Assembly (NCBI GenBank): GCA_021323945.1
Contig: JAJPKA010000007.1
Span: 1-62,587 of the forward strand
Reading direction: 5' to 3'
Length of the DNA stretch: 62,587 nt
From: Pseudomonadota bacterium
GTDB lineage: Bacteria > Desulfobacterota > Binatia > Binatales > Binataceae
This document shows positions 52,766 to 62,005 of the stretch, piece after piece. Both the position numbers and the translations under genes were made by a program. The notes under the pieces were generated by a model. It did no database searches, had not been told where the DNA came from, and was given only the letters and a program-made list of their open reading frames with translations. Numbering within the stretch: the first letter of the stretch is position 1; the number at the start of each line of letters is the position of its first letter.

Positions 52766-53887
52766 TCACAAGGCAATCTGGTATAGCTCGGCAACGTTGT
52801 CGTGGAGGATGGCCTCTTTCTCTTCCTGAGTCAGGCCGTCGGTATGCTTCCTGAGTAGCTCCTGTGACCACGGCCAGGTCGAGTCGCTATGTGGGAAGTC
52901 GTTGGCCCACATCAACCTTCGTGGGTTGCATTGATCGGTCATCTTGAACGCAACCCAGTCATCCTGAAATGTCATGTAAACGTTTTCACGAAAATACTCA
53001 CTGGGCCGCTTCGACAGCTTCGCGCCGGTCATCCAGTAGCGGTGACGGTCGTAAGCGTGGTCCATCCGGTACATAAAATGCGGTGCCCAGCCGGCATCTG
53101 CCTCAACACACACGATCTTTAGCTTCGGATGGCGTTCGAAGACTCCGCCAAAGATGAACGTTCCGATAATGTCCTGGTTGCCACGGATGATCGACATGAA
53201 GGAATTTATCTTCGGGCCTCTTGGAGGCTTCGCCACTCCTTCGCGCGAAGTCAGGATATGAAAACTTAGGGGCATCTGGAGCTCGATCGCGGCTTCCCAG
53301 AACTCATCGTAAATCGGGCTGTCATAGTCTTCCATGACTGGAAAACCGGACATCATGACGCCACGCAAACCTAAGGCCTTAATGCGCTCGAGATCCTTTA
53401 TCCCTTCATCCGGGGAGCGCATTGCGGTTTGTCCTAAACCCACCAGGCGCGTCGGATTGAGACTGCAATACTCAGCGATCCAGAGATTGTACGCATCGAA
53501 GCAGGCTTTCTTGTAATCGGGATCAGGATGGTTGCACAGAATCATGCCGACGCTCGGATAAATGACTTCTGCAGCAACCCCGTCACGATCCTGATCGTCG
53601 ATGCGCGCTACCGGATCCCATGAACCGCGTTGAAGTTCGTCGAATTTTGCGTGGGATGCCGCCTTGGCCAGCTCTTCGGCGCTCTTGCCCGCCGCCGCGA
53701 TCAGCCCGATCGGCAGCGTTTCCTTCATCCCCTCGACAACAAAAGTGTCACCCCGCTTCTCGTCCCAGACGACGCGCGGGGCGGTTTCCTTGTATTTGCG
53801 GTCGATGCGCGCTGAGTAGGTATCAGGCGGCTCCATGATGTGAGAGTCAGCTGAAATGATCGGTTTGGAAATAACGCGTTCTGTCAT
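52766..53887 (-). CDS. Amidohydrolase-2 family protein
   Basis: 373 residues from the ATG at 53887. The frame stays open upstream but without family similarity. TIM-barrel metal hydrolase: ADSHIMEPPDTYSARID near the N-terminus (D14, H16), YPSVGMILCNHPDPDY, GVMMSGFPVMEDYDSP, PLSFHILTSR, VCVEADAGWAPHFMYRMDHAY, and WANDFPHSDSTWPWS with the catalytic Asp. Family enzymes hydrolyse or decarboxylate ring compounds, and the substrate is unknown. It has a paralogue at the left window edge. It is divergent from an acyl-CoA dehydrogenase gene. Confidence 0.9.
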   Translation of the reverse strand: MTERVISKPIISADSHIMEPPDTYSARIDRKYKETAPRVVWDEKRGDTFVVEGMKETLPIGLIAAAGKSAEELAKAASHAKFDELQRGSWDPVARIDDQDRDGVAAEVIYPSVGMILCNHPDPDYKKACFDAYNLWIAEYCSLNPTRLVGLGQTAMRSPDEGIKDLERIKALGLRGVMMSGFPVMEDYDSPIYDEFWEAAIELQMPLSFHILTSREGVAKPPRGPKINSFMSIIRGNQDIIGTFIFGGVFERHPKLKIVCVEADAGWAPHFMYRMDHAYDRHRYWMTGAKLSKRPSEYFRENVYMTFQDDWVAFKMTDQCNPRRLMWANDFPHSDSTWPWSQELLRKHTDGLTQEEKEAILHDNVAELYQIAL

Positions 53888-54370
53888 TGCCACTAAAGAA
53901 CCTCCGCAGACTGGTTGGCTTGCTTCCGACCCCACAGCTTTCTCCGTATTAGGTTCAGATGGGCAACAGTTGGCCTTTTTCGTCGGAGCACCATTGGGCC
54001 GAAATCTACCTGCGTTCACAGACAACTATGACAATCCGATACAGGCATAGCTAATATGCGATCTGTACGTCGTGGTAAAGAAGGCGCTCCGCGCCACCTA
54101 CGCCGGCTGCTAATTGGATTCGGGATAAATCAGCTAAAATAGCAACGACGCCGAACGACAATCGCCTGGCGGCGCCAGTCAGCTCGGAATGGCAACCCTG
54201 TCTTAGCCGGCAGGTTCATCTGGCCGTTTCCGACCTCGTCATCTTCAGCCGCTTGCAGTGTTCTAACTCATGATGATAGCTGGAAATTACCGTATAGCGC
54301 TGGTACCGGGCCAAACGCAGTCGAGCCAGGCCAACCAGCCTGTCAGGTGCGGCATAGGAGGCGACGCAAG
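53888..54370. promoter_or_regulatory. Divergent region between amidohydrolase and acyl-CoA dehydrogenase
   Basis: About 480 bp without a gene. A weak sigma-70-like pair TTGGAT (54114-54119) and TAAAAT (54135-54140) with 15-bp spacing faces the dehydrogenase. No clear palindromic operator is visible. The short frames do not look coding. Confidence 0.35.
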
Positions 54371-55498
54371 TTGGATTTCGGGTTTTCAGAAGAACAAGAA
54401 ATGTTGCGCGACGCGGCCAAGCGGTTCCTGGCCGACCATTGTTCCACCAAATTCGTCCGCCAGATGATGGCGCACGAGACTGCTCACGATCATGAGTTTT
54501 GGCAAAAATTAGTGAGCCAAGGATGGCCAGGACTGCTAATTCCCGAACAATATGGCGGTGCCAATGGCAGTTTTCTTGACATGACCGTGATTGTCGAGGA
54601 AATGGGCAAGGCGCTGATCCCCGGCCCATTTTTCGCCGCTGCTCTGATGGGCGCGCCTGCTTTTATCGAGGGCGGCTCTGAAGAGCTGAAAAAGGAATTC
54701 CTGCCCAAAATGGCCCAGGGAAAGTTCATTGCCACACTGGCCTTAGCTGAGGCGTCGGGACGTTTCGATGCGGGCGGGATCGAGCTCAGAGCAACCAAAA
54801 AGGGTGCGGGCTATACCTTAAGCGGCGAAAAATTTTTTGTGCCCGATGCCCACGTCGCTGACGCAATAATCGTCGCGACCCGTACCAACGGCGCGGGCGA
54901 AAACGGGATCACTTTGCTCTGCGTTCCAGCCAGAGAAAAGGGGGTCACCGTAACTCAGCTCAAAACGGTCGATATGACCCGCCGGATGTGCCATGTCAAA
55001 TTCGACAATGTCCAAACTGATACCGTCTTGGGCACTCCTGACGACGGATGGAAAGTGCTGCGCAGAGTACTCGACATAGCCACTGCGGGGCTCTCCACAG
55101 AGATGGTCGGGACGGCGCAGAAGGCGCTGGATATTTCGGTTGAATACGCCAAAACCCGCGTACAGTTCGGTAAACCAATTGGCTCCTTCCAGGCAGTCAA
55201 GCACAAATGTGTCGATATGATGGTGGCGGTTGAGAACGCCCGTTCGTTGACCTATTACGCCTGTTGGACTGTTGACGAACGTGTCCCGGGGGCGGCAACC
55301 GCCGTGCCGATGGCGAAAGCATACGCGTCGGATATGGCGAAAAACGTTACGTCAGAAGCTATCCAAGTCCACGGCGGCATTGGCTTTACCTGGGAGCACG
55401 ATATGCATCTCTATCATCGGCGCGCGTTGGCGGGCGAGGCTAATCTGGGCAATGCGCCGGTGCATCGTGAGACCGTCGCTAAGTCACTCCTTGCCTGA
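54371..55498 (+). CDS. Acyl-CoA dehydrogenase family protein
   Basis: 375 residues from a TTG at 54371, nine bases after AGGAGG. A GTG at 54347 lies before that site. The N-terminus DFGFSEEQEMLRDAAKRFLAD is the usual family start. Then GWPGLLIPEQYGGANGS, TLALAEASGRFDAGGIEL, LDIATAGLSTEMVGTAQKALDISVEYAKTR (split at STEMVG) and GKPIGSFQAVKHK, and C-terminal VHGGIGFTWEHDMHLYHRR. FAD-dependent alpha,beta-dehydrogenation. It resembles FadE-type subunits that often act as heteromers, but no partner dehydrogenase adjoins. Confidence 0.9.
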   Translation: MDFGFSEEQEMLRDAAKRFLADHCSTKFVRQMMAHETAHDHEFWQKLVSQGWPGLLIPEQYGGANGSFLDMTVIVEEMGKALIPGPFFAAALMGAPAFIEGGSEELKKEFLPKMAQGKFIATLALAEASGRFDAGGIELRATKKGAGYTLSGEKFFVPDAHVADAIIVATRTNGAGENGITLLCVPAREKGVTVTQLKTVDMTRRMCHVKFDNVQTDTVLGTPDDGWKVLRRVLDIATAGLSTEMVGTAQKALDISVEYAKTRVQFGKPIGSFQAVKHKCVDMMVAVENARSLTYYACWTVDERVPGAATAVPMAKAYASDMAKNVTSEAIQVHGGIGFTWEHDMHLYHRRALAGEANLGNAPVHRETVAKSLLA

Positions 55499-55854
55499 AC
55501 AGGAAATCTGATCTGGAAGAGAAGCCAGCTTGGTGCGAACTGGAACGAGAGCGTGCTGAACGTTTCCCGCCCACCAAGCGAAGCCGTGCAGCTCTTTAAC
55601 GGCGCGGGCAACGAATTGATTGAGTTACCTGGGAAGGCTTCGTCCCTGATTCCTAACGAGCAAAACGCATAGTTGGAAGCATCAGTCAAAAATTAGTTCC
55701 GGGAGTGGGCCGGCCTTCCCCAAACAAATTTGTGAGTCGAGTTCTCGGTGGGTGACCTCGCCTCATACCGCACCTTTCGTGACCGCCCGATGAGACGCCC
55801 ATCTCCGTTAGTCTCGTCGAAAGCGTTGAATTATGCACAGAAAGACAAAGGATA
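55499..55854. other. Gap between convergent genes
   Basis: 356 bp between the 3' ends of the dehydrogenase and the GspC-like gene. An in-phase open stretch of ~57 codons follows the dehydrogenase stop but has no start and no recognisable homology. No good terminator is visible. Confidence 0.4.
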
Positions 55855-56781
55855 TTAGCGAATGGTGTAATCGATTTTTAGGGGAGTGCCGTTGCGAATG
55901 ATATTGAGGGAGATTGAAGGACTGTTGCGCAGCGCACTGACCAGCGCCATCGCGCCGATCGCGTCTCGCACCTCTCTATCCTGCGCGCCGGTTATGATGT
56001 CGCCGTTCTCGAGCCCGATTTGCTCGAACACCGAGCCGGGCTGGATTTGCGACAATCGAAAACCTCTTGTTGAGCCGTTCTCCAGGTTAGGTTCGGCGCG
56101 GATCTGGGTGATCAGGGACCCGAGATTGTTCAGGTCGTAGTTCAGCTTCGCACGACTTACCATGTAACGGTTCTGACCTAACTGCTGAATGCCCGAGTCC
56201 GGGCTCTCAGTCTGAGAAAACTCACGACGTCCGGGAAATCGTGGGGGACGCTTGAACCGGTGGCGTTCCCTGGGAAAAGGTGGCGACCGCCATGTCCCGT
56301 TTTCGCCTGCATTCGGGATCCTGAGCGCAACTGGGTGGCCATTATGGAGCACGACAGCCAGGTCCCGGCCAATGGAGAGCACGCGACCGACATGCGGAAT
56401 GTTGTCACCCTGCCTGTAGAGCGATTGCTGGCCGTCCGGCGACTCCACGATAATGAAAGGTTTCCCATTGCTGCGCTGCGAGGTGCCTACGAGGGTTACT
56501 TCGAGTGGCTCCTCTCGTATCGTGACGGGAGTTGATGCAGCGGGCGTAAGACTGAAGATATCGCGTCGGACAATCAGATCGTAATAGGCGCGCGGACGTG
56601 GACCGACTTCGGACGTCGGCGCAGACTTTCGTACGGTCGAGCTTGGAAGCGATGAGAGCTCGACGGCGGCCAAATGCAGCCTGATAACGTTACGTATCGC
56701 TAAAGCGAGGAAATAAACGGTTAAACTGATCAGTAAGCCGTTCAGTACAAGCACGTACTGTTGAGGTAACCGCGAATACAC
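55855..56781 (-). CDS. GspC-like type II secretion protein with PDZ domain
   Basis: 308 residues. One N-terminal membrane helix (about 10-31), then a homology region with RRDIFSLTP and VTLVGTSQRSNGKPFIIVES (the HR domain that meets the secretin), a Pro/Arg-rich linker (about 165-190), and a C-terminal PDZ domain with GFRLSQIQPGSVFEQIGLENGDIITG. This is the GspC layout. No other type II secretion gene is in the window, so it is either an isolated part of a dispersed system or a repurposed inner-membrane clamp. It follows the glutamate-cysteine ligase by 22 bp. Confidence 0.87.
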   Translation of the reverse strand: MYSRLPQQYVLVLNGLLISLTVYFLALAIRNVIRLHLAAVELSSLPSSTVRKSAPTSEVGPRPRAYYDLIVRRDIFSLTPAASTPVTIREEPLEVTLVGTSQRSNGKPFIIVESPDGQQSLYRQGDNIPHVGRVLSIGRDLAVVLHNGHPVALRIPNAGENGTWRSPPFPRERHRFKRPPRFPGRREFSQTESPDSGIQQLGQNRYMVSRAKLNYDLNNLGSLITQIRAEPNLENGSTRGFRLSQIQPGSVFEQIGLENGDIITGAQDREVRDAIGAMALVSALRNSPSISLNIIRNGTPLKIDYTIR

Positions 56782-56803
56782 TCAAACTCCCTTCGGCTTA
56801 AAC

Positions 56804-58177
56804 TCAGAATGGCGCTTCCGCCTCGTACGAGCAAGCTTCCACTAGCCTTTGCACATCGTAATTCCAGCGCCCCTTCCAGCGGTCGATAGTCAAACTCGCC
56901 TGATTCACCCCCATACGGACTTGGTCAAGGATCCGCAACAGGTAGATGCTCTCGTCATTTCCGCTTTCGTCAAGGGCATGCTGCCGAGCCAAACCGATCA
57001 TCGCAATATTCAGCAATTCGAGGGCGAGCTCTTGCAATTTGATGCGGCCGGCGCGCGCCTCCAACCCTATCTTTTGCGCGGCGTCGGCCAGCGCGAGCCG
57101 TTGGCCGAAGCTCCAATGTTTAACGAGGTCCCATACGGCCGTCAGGCAGTCAGCGTCGTAGAGAATCCCCTTACACAAGGCCGGCAATGCAAGCATCAAG
57201 GCCGGAGGTTGGCTGTCTGCGCTACGAATTTCTATATATTTCTTGAGCCTGACTTCGGTAAAGATCGTGGTCAAATGATTGGCCCAGTCATTGAGCGTGG
57301 CTCGCTCTTTGCCATAACCCTGCCGCATGTACTGCCGGAAAGTCAGCCCTGGTGGCGCGGTGAGATTGATATATTGGTGGTCGCGCTCAATGAAATACAT
57401 CGGGACGTCAAGCGCATATTCGACGTAGTCCTCGAAACCGGCGTCATCGCGGAACAGGAACTCCGGCACACCGCAGCGATCAGGGTCAGTGTCGCTCCAA
57501 ATATGACCTCGAAAACTTTGGTAACCATTGAGGCCCCCATCAGAGAGCGGCGAATTGGCGAAAATCGCATAAAGTAGCGGTACGATCCCATTGGCGACGC
57601 GTAGTTTGCGCATTGCATCGGCTTCGCCATCATAATCCAGGTTCGCCTGCACGCCGGCAGTCTGCTTCATCATTCGCTGTCCAAGTCGCCCCCGCCGCGC
57701 CATGTAGGGGTACATGATTTGGTAGCGTTGCTTGGGCAGCAGCTCGATCTCGTTGATTGAACTGACCGGCTGCATTCCCAGCCCAAGGATCACCGCGCCA
57801 ACCTCATGCCCCACCGCGAGTAACTGCTCGATGTGGCGGGTAAACTCGCGGTGTGCACAATGAATTGTTTCGCATTGTTCGCCGGAAAGCTCGATTTGAG
57901 CGCCTGGTTCGATTGTAATCGGCGCGCGCGGATGTTTGAGCGCGACGATACGGCCGTGTTCTTCATCCGGCTCAAAATCGTAGCGTTCGGCCAGCCGCCT
58001 TAAAATCTGCTCGACCCCGTTGGGTCCCGAAAATGGCAATGCGCGACCGTCATGAGCCGAGACGGCGATTTTTTCGTACTCGGTGCCGACCCGCCATTTC
58101 TCGCGCGGCTTGGCGCCCGATTCAAAGTACTGAACGAGAGCAGCTTTGTCTTCGACCGGTTCGTCCATGGCCTTCAC
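56804..58177 (-). CDS. gshA: Glutamate-cysteine ligase, plant/proteobacterial type II
   Basis: 457 residues. GCS2/plant-type landmarks: WRVGTEYEKIAV (Glu ligands), IEPGAQIELSGEQCETIH, GLGMQPVSSINEIELLPKQRYQIMYPYM (split), LGQRMMKQTAGVQANLDY, IWSDTDPDRCG and LRFIEIRSADSQPP-like LKKYIEIRSADSQPP. ATP-dependent gamma-glutamylcysteine formation, the first glutathione step. gshB is not in the window. Glutathione is presumably used by the GST at 15.0 kb. It is likely co-transcribed with the GspC-like gene. Confidence 0.92.
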   Translation of the reverse strand: MKAMDEPVEDKAALVQYFESGAKPREKWRVGTEYEKIAVSAHDGRALPFSGPNGVEQILRRLAERYDFEPDEEHGRIVALKHPRAPITIEPGAQIELSGEQCETIHCAHREFTRHIEQLLAVGHEVGAVILGLGMQPVSSINEIELLPKQRYQIMYPYMARRGRLGQRMMKQTAGVQANLDYDGEADAMRKLRVANGIVPLLYAIFANSPLSDGGLNGYQSFRGHIWSDTDPDRCGVPEFLFRDDAGFEDYVEYALDVPMYFIERDHQYINLTAPPGLTFRQYMRQGYGKERATLNDWANHLTTIFTEVRLKKYIEIRSADSQPPALMLALPALCKGILYDADCLTAVWDLVKHWSFGQRLALADAAQKIGLEARAGRIKLQELALELLNIAMIGLARQHALDESGNDESIYLLRILDQVRMGVNQASLTIDRWKGRWNYDVQRLVEACSYEAEAPF

Positions 58178-58415
58178 GCGCGTCCGTCAGGTTGCTTCAA
58201 CGCCCTGATGAATAGAGGGCCCTCATCATGACTTTGCTGCTGCGGTGGTGCAAGGTGGCATTTTTGTTTGCGCGTCTGAGTATCGGTTTGCACTCGCTTC
58301 AAGCCGCGCCGCTCGACGCCAGAGGAAAACGCCAGGATTCCAGGCACTGGCCAGAGGAAGCGACGCCCTACGTGTTGACCTGGTGCCGCAGCACTTGATG
58401 CCTTCGGTTTGATCT

Positions 58416-58808
58416 TTAACGGCCGAACGCAGCGGTAATCAGTTCAGTATCGCAGTACTCCGTAATTTCTTTGATTTTGCCGTCGGCCAGCTTGTAAACA
58501 ATGCAATACGTATTGTTGTAATCCTTGCCGGTTTTGGTCCTGCGACCGGTCCCGTGCTGCTGCACCACGACATAGTCACCTTCGGCAATAATGTTATCGA
58601 TGACATTGCTGCCCGGACTTTCGAGTTGGGCAAAGATCGGTTTGAAGAGCTTTTCGACAATTTCCTGCTTGCCGTTCAACGTGCCGGAAAACCTGGTATT
58701 TCCGATAAGGGTCCAGCGGACATCATCGCTCATCGTCGCCAGAATCTCATCAAGACCCTTAGCTTCGCGCATCCTGCGAATGACTTCTTTGTTCTCGGCG
58801 ATTCCCAT
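58416..58808 (-). CDS. SnoaL/NTF2-like small protein
   Basis: 130 residues with a strong GGAGGTGA ribosome site. It starts MGIAENKEVIRRMREAKG and contains MSDDVRWTLIGNTRFSGT, VEKLFKPIFAQL, AEGDYVVVQQHGTGRRTKTG and KITEYCDTELI-type KEITEYCDTELI, the cone-shaped NTF2-like fold used by ketosteroid isomerases, limonene-epoxide hydrolases and SnoaL cyclases. The Trp and Asp near the start and Tyr/His in the middle could line a pocket. Function cannot be assigned. Monocistronic. Confidence 0.85.
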   Translation of the reverse strand: MGIAENKEVIRRMREAKGLDEILATMSDDVRWTLIGNTRFSGTLNGKQEIVEKLFKPIFAQLESPGSNVIDNIIAEGDYVVVQQHGTGRRTKTGKDYNNTYCIVYKLADGKIKEITEYCDTELITAAFGR

Positions 58809-59443
58809 CGTTCACCTCCGGAGAAAATCGTCCTTTCGGGGGCGCTTGTACGTCATGAATGGCTATCCGTCAAGCGCTATATCGTCGTCGGCAACGTTCG
58901 GCCCCAGCGAGGACCTCGCCGCCCGGGCCCGCGCCTGCGGTCCTGTTGCGGTCTGGAGAGGGATCGCCCAGACCGGCCTGGTCTCTGTCCGCGAAGGTTG
59001 GTAAGCGGACTTCTTCAGAGGGGTGCAATTCTATCACTGCCGTTGCTCTGGGCTCGCTGCGGGCGTGACAGTTATATTGACAATGCCTGATCTTTTCTCT
59101 TGCGGAGGGTTGCTTATAAAGCGGCGAGCGGTCGGCTGCCTTCATCTGGGCCACCCGAGCGTGAGCGGCGACTATAGTCCTGAAAAGTATTTGTCCTCTC
59201 CAGCATCGGAGGTGGACACAGGACTCGCCGGACCAGACACGCCGGTTCCACCAGCGGATGAGCCGAAGACAATCATCGCATCGCAGGCCTTTAAAATGGC
59301 GTGCAGTAATCTGCGAGAGGAGGCTCGAGACGCTCGGCTTTCCGCGCTCCGATAGTACTCGCACATTGCTTGAGGCCACGGTCCGGCCCATCGATGGATC
59401 GCGTCTTAGTAGATTCGCGCAGCGGCCGCAAATAGTTTAAATT
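58809..59443. other. Gap with no recognised gene
   Basis: Long non-coding-looking stretch. A reverse frame at 58870-59391 and forward frames exist but have atypical composition and no family resemblance. TTGACA at 59077-59082 lacks a -10 at normal distance. TATAAA occurs at 59115-59120. Confidence 0.45.
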
Positions 59444-59665
59444 TCAGAAGCGTCGAGTTTCGGGCTGCTCATCGGGACCAATCGGCGCATAAATCCAACT
59501 CTCGACCAGCCGCTCTTCAAGTGGACCCTTTCGCAAGACTCCGCTTATCAACTCTTGGCCTACAATATCGTCGCGCAATAGTCCACTACCCGAAGCAACG
59601 AAGTGGGGATCTGGACACTCAGGGGTTTCAGCAGACAGTCGTTGCTGACAACGACGGGCTCGAGT
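59444..59665 (-). other. Unassigned reverse-strand open frame without a normal start
   Basis: About 73 sense codons are open between stops. The C-terminal part looks protein-like (DPHFVASGSGLLRDD, LEERLVESWIYAPIGPDEQ), but the only in-frame start is a TTG in its middle. It could be the end of a decayed gene whose 5' part was lost next to the glgA start, or chance. I recognise no family. Confidence 0.25.
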
Positions 59666-59695
59666 TCAGTATTCAGGTCGTAGGACGTACCATCA

Positions 59696-61156
59696 ATGAA
59701 AATCGCAATCGTAGCCGCTGAGGTCGGACCAGAGGCGAAAGTCGGTGGGCTGGCGGACGTGATCCGCGCCCTGCCCCAGGCGTTCAAGCAGGCCGGCACT
59801 CTGCCGTCTGTCATCTTACCGGCCTATCGGGCTTTGCTTCAAAGGCGGAACATCGAGCAATTTGCCGACAATCTAGCGGTCGAGCTGGGTGCCAGCCGTG
59901 AAAGGTTCCGCGTGTTGCGAAGCGAAGGTGTCGGTGGCGTTCCCCTATTTTTGATAGATCATCCGGGTTTCTTCGATCGAGAAGGGATCTATGGCGACAG
60001 GCATGGCGACTATCCGGACAACTTTCAGCGTTTTGTTTTCTTTGGTCGGGCTGCTGCGATGGTCGCTGCGATGCTCGAGCCGGATATTGTGCACGCTCAC
60101 GACTGGCACGCTGCAGCGACGCTGATAGTGCTTCGAGCGGATCCGGCACTGCGAGCAAGATTTGAGGCGACCTCTCTTATCTTTACCATCCACAATCTTG
60201 CCTTCCAGGGCATTGCCAGTCCGGATCTTTTTCCGCTTTTGGGCATCGATCCATCCTGGTTTTCGACCGCGTTTTTGGAGTTTTATGGCAGGCTGAACCT
60301 GATGAAAGGCGCTGTGGTGTTGAGCGATGCCGTCAATACGGTCAGTCCGAGCTATGCCTTCGAGATCGTTCATGATCCCGCACTGGGCTTCGGCCTTGAG
60401 GGGGTCCTGCGTCAGAAGGGCGACCGCTTCATTGGGATTCTTAACGGCGCCGATTACGATGAGTGGAACCCTGCCAGTGATGAGCTAATCGCCGTTCGCT
60501 ATTCTCCCTCCCGCCCCACCGGCAAGAAGGCTTGCCTCTATGATCTTCGTGAAGAACTCGGATTACCCCACCGGCGCACGACACCGGTGATTGCCATGAT
60601 CACGCGCATGACGCCTCAAAAGGGTGTCGACCTGGTTGGTGCCGGCCTGGACCGTCTGGTTGCCCTCGATGTCCAGATTGTGATGCTGGCCAATGGTGAC
60701 CCGCAGCTTGAAGCGTTCTTCAAATCTGCGGAGGCACGATATCCCGACCATCTTCGGGTCAATTTGAAATTCGACAACGCCTTGGCTCACCGCATCCAGG
60801 CGGGCAGTGATATGTTCATGATGCCTTCCCGTTTCGAGCCATGCGGCTTAACTCAAATGTACGCGTTGAAATATGGTAACCCGCCCATCGCGCGGGCCAC
60901 GGGCGGCCTGCGGGATACGGTCTCGGAATTCGATCCCACAACTGGTAGGGGTAACGGATTTCTCTTCGAGCGGTCGGAACCGGAGGCGCTGCTTGAAGCG
61001 ACAGCGCGAGCGGTTCACACGTTTCGCAATCCCTCATTATGGAGGCGACTGATGGACAACTGTTTCCAGGCGAACTTTTCCTGGTCCACTACCGCCGAAA
61101 AGTATCTGAGCTGGTTCAAACAGATCCACAGCCAGCGCCATCCCGTCCAAGCGTGA
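59696..61156 (+). CDS. glgA: Glycogen (starch) synthase
   Basis: 486 residues. GT5 glycosyltransferase: MKIAIVAAEVGPEAKVGGLADV with the K-x-G-G-L ADP-glucose motif (K15-V-G-G-L), HAHDWHAAATL, FTIHNLAFQG, NTVSPSYAFEI, GILNGADYDEWNP and the C-terminal MPSRFEPCGLTQMYALKYGNPPIARATGGLRDTV region (given here in parts: SRFEPCGLTQ, ATGGLRDTV). It makes alpha-1,4-glucan from ADP-glucose. No glgB, glgC or glgP is near. It is likely alone in its transcript. Confidence 0.95.
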   Translation: MKIAIVAAEVGPEAKVGGLADVIRALPQAFKQAGTLPSVILPAYRALLQRRNIEQFADNLAVELGASRERFRVLRSEGVGGVPLFLIDHPGFFDREGIYGDRHGDYPDNFQRFVFFGRAAAMVAAMLEPDIVHAHDWHAAATLIVLRADPALRARFEATSLIFTIHNLAFQGIASPDLFPLLGIDPSWFSTAFLEFYGRLNLMKGAVVLSDAVNTVSPSYAFEIVHDPALGFGLEGVLRQKGDRFIGILNGADYDEWNPASDELIAVRYSPSRPTGKKACLYDLREELGLPHRRTTPVIAMITRMTPQKGVDLVGAGLDRLVALDVQIVMLANGDPQLEAFFKSAEARYPDHLRVNLKFDNALAHRIQAGSDMFMMPSRFEPCGLTQMYALKYGNPPIARATGGLRDTVSEFDPTTGRGNGFLFERSEPEALLEATARAVHTFRNPSLWRRLMDNCFQANFSWSTTAEKYLSWFKQIHSQRHPVQA

Positions 61157-61252
61157 AAGTAGCTGAACCATCTTTTGACTGACACGACCCGAACAGCCGA
61201 TGTAACCGAAAAATTTCCCAAATGTCGATTCAAGCTTTGGCAGGTGTCAGTA

Positions 61253-61966
61253 ATGTCTAAGCAGCCTCATTTAATCGCTTACGCCGACGGGTCGTGCCTT
61301 GGTAATCCTGGACCAGGGGGATGGGGCGTTGTGCTGGTCGATGTTGATGGAAGCCGACGCGAGTTCTCTGGTGGCGCAGCCGCCACGACTAACAACCGCA
61401 TGGAGATCACCGCTGCGATTGAAGCGCTGCGGCGATCACCGACAGGGGCCGAAATAACCATCAGGACCGACAGCTTATATCTCGTTAAAACCATGACCGC
61501 GGGTTGGAAGCGCCGGGAAAACCTCGATCTTTGGAAAATCCTTGACGCCGAGATTGCGCGGCGCAAAGTGCGTTGGGAGTGGGTGCGCGGTCATGCCGGT
61601 GATGAGCTCAATGAACTGGCCGACGAATTGGCGCGAACTGCAGCATTGCAACAAAAGCCGATTCACGGCCCAACTAACCTTAGAAACGCGCCGATTGCTC
61701 ACTCCGCTTCGGGTCAAAACTCCGACCAGCTCGCTTCGTCCAAACTGCAGACACCAGCGCTTGAACTGTCGACCCCGGCGAAATCTGAGACAGTACAGAG
61801 TGAGGCGGAAATCGTGGAGCTCCTGCGGCCTCTGCTCAAAGCAGGGGAGACGCTACTTCGATGTGCAGCTTGCAATAGACTATTCGTTGCGATGGCCGAC
61901 GCTCCCAATACGCAGGCTTATTGCTCACAGGCGGTTTGCCAACTGAAACGACGTACGGTGCCTTGA
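61253..61966 (+). CDS. rnhA: Ribonuclease HI with cysteine-containing C-terminal extension
   Basis: 237 residues from the ATG at 61253, with CAGGTG six bases upstream. The first ~135 residues are a standard RNase HI: D12 in YADGSCLGNPGPGGWG, E51 in NNRMEITAAIEAL, D73 in IRTDSLYLVKT, H114 in RGHAGDELNELAD and the fourth acidic D124. It removes RNA from RNA-DNA hybrids. A Ser/Ala/Thr-rich linker (about 135-185) joins a C-terminal segment with four Cys in a C-x2-C-x16-C-x4-C pattern (C204, C207, C224, C229). This could be a small zinc site not found in E. coli RNase HI. Confidence 0.92.
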   Translation: MSKQPHLIAYADGSCLGNPGPGGWGVVLVDVDGSRREFSGGAAATTNNRMEITAAIEALRRSPTGAEITIRTDSLYLVKTMTAGWKRRENLDLWKILDAEIARRKVRWEWVRGHAGDELNELADELARTAALQQKPIHGPTNLRNAPIAHSASGQNSDQLASSKLQTPALELSTPAKSETVQSEAEIVELLRPLLKAGETLLRCAACNRLFVAMADAPNTQAYCSQAVCQLKRRTVP

Positions 61967-61975
61967 AAAGGAGTT

Positions 61976-62005
61976 ATGCCGACGGAGATCGAGATCGCTT
62001 CCTAA
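61976..62005 (+). other. Nine-codon frame with ribosome site after rnhA
   Basis: AAAAGGAG (61966-61973) then ATG two bases later, giving MPTEIEIAS and a stop. It could be a leader peptide or the truncated start of a lost gene. The spacing is short. Nothing else follows it up to the lipoprotein gene. Confidence 0.2.

Noticed and set aside
55499-55669. Open frame continuing in phase after the acyl-CoA dehydrogenase stop.
   Set aside because: The dehydrogenase is full length at its stop and the extension has no start or homology. Best explained as chance.
58203-58228. Cluster of overlapping palindromes (GAGGGCCCTC, TGATGA/TCATCA) upstream of gshA.
   Set aside because: The repeats overlap in conflicting ways and there is no promoter-like context or T-run, so no specific role can be supported.
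58870-59391. 173-codon reverse-strand frame in the gap before glgA.
   Set aside because: Composition is rich in Arg, Cys, Ser and His with no fold-like pattern and no ribosome site. Looks like non-coding DNA.
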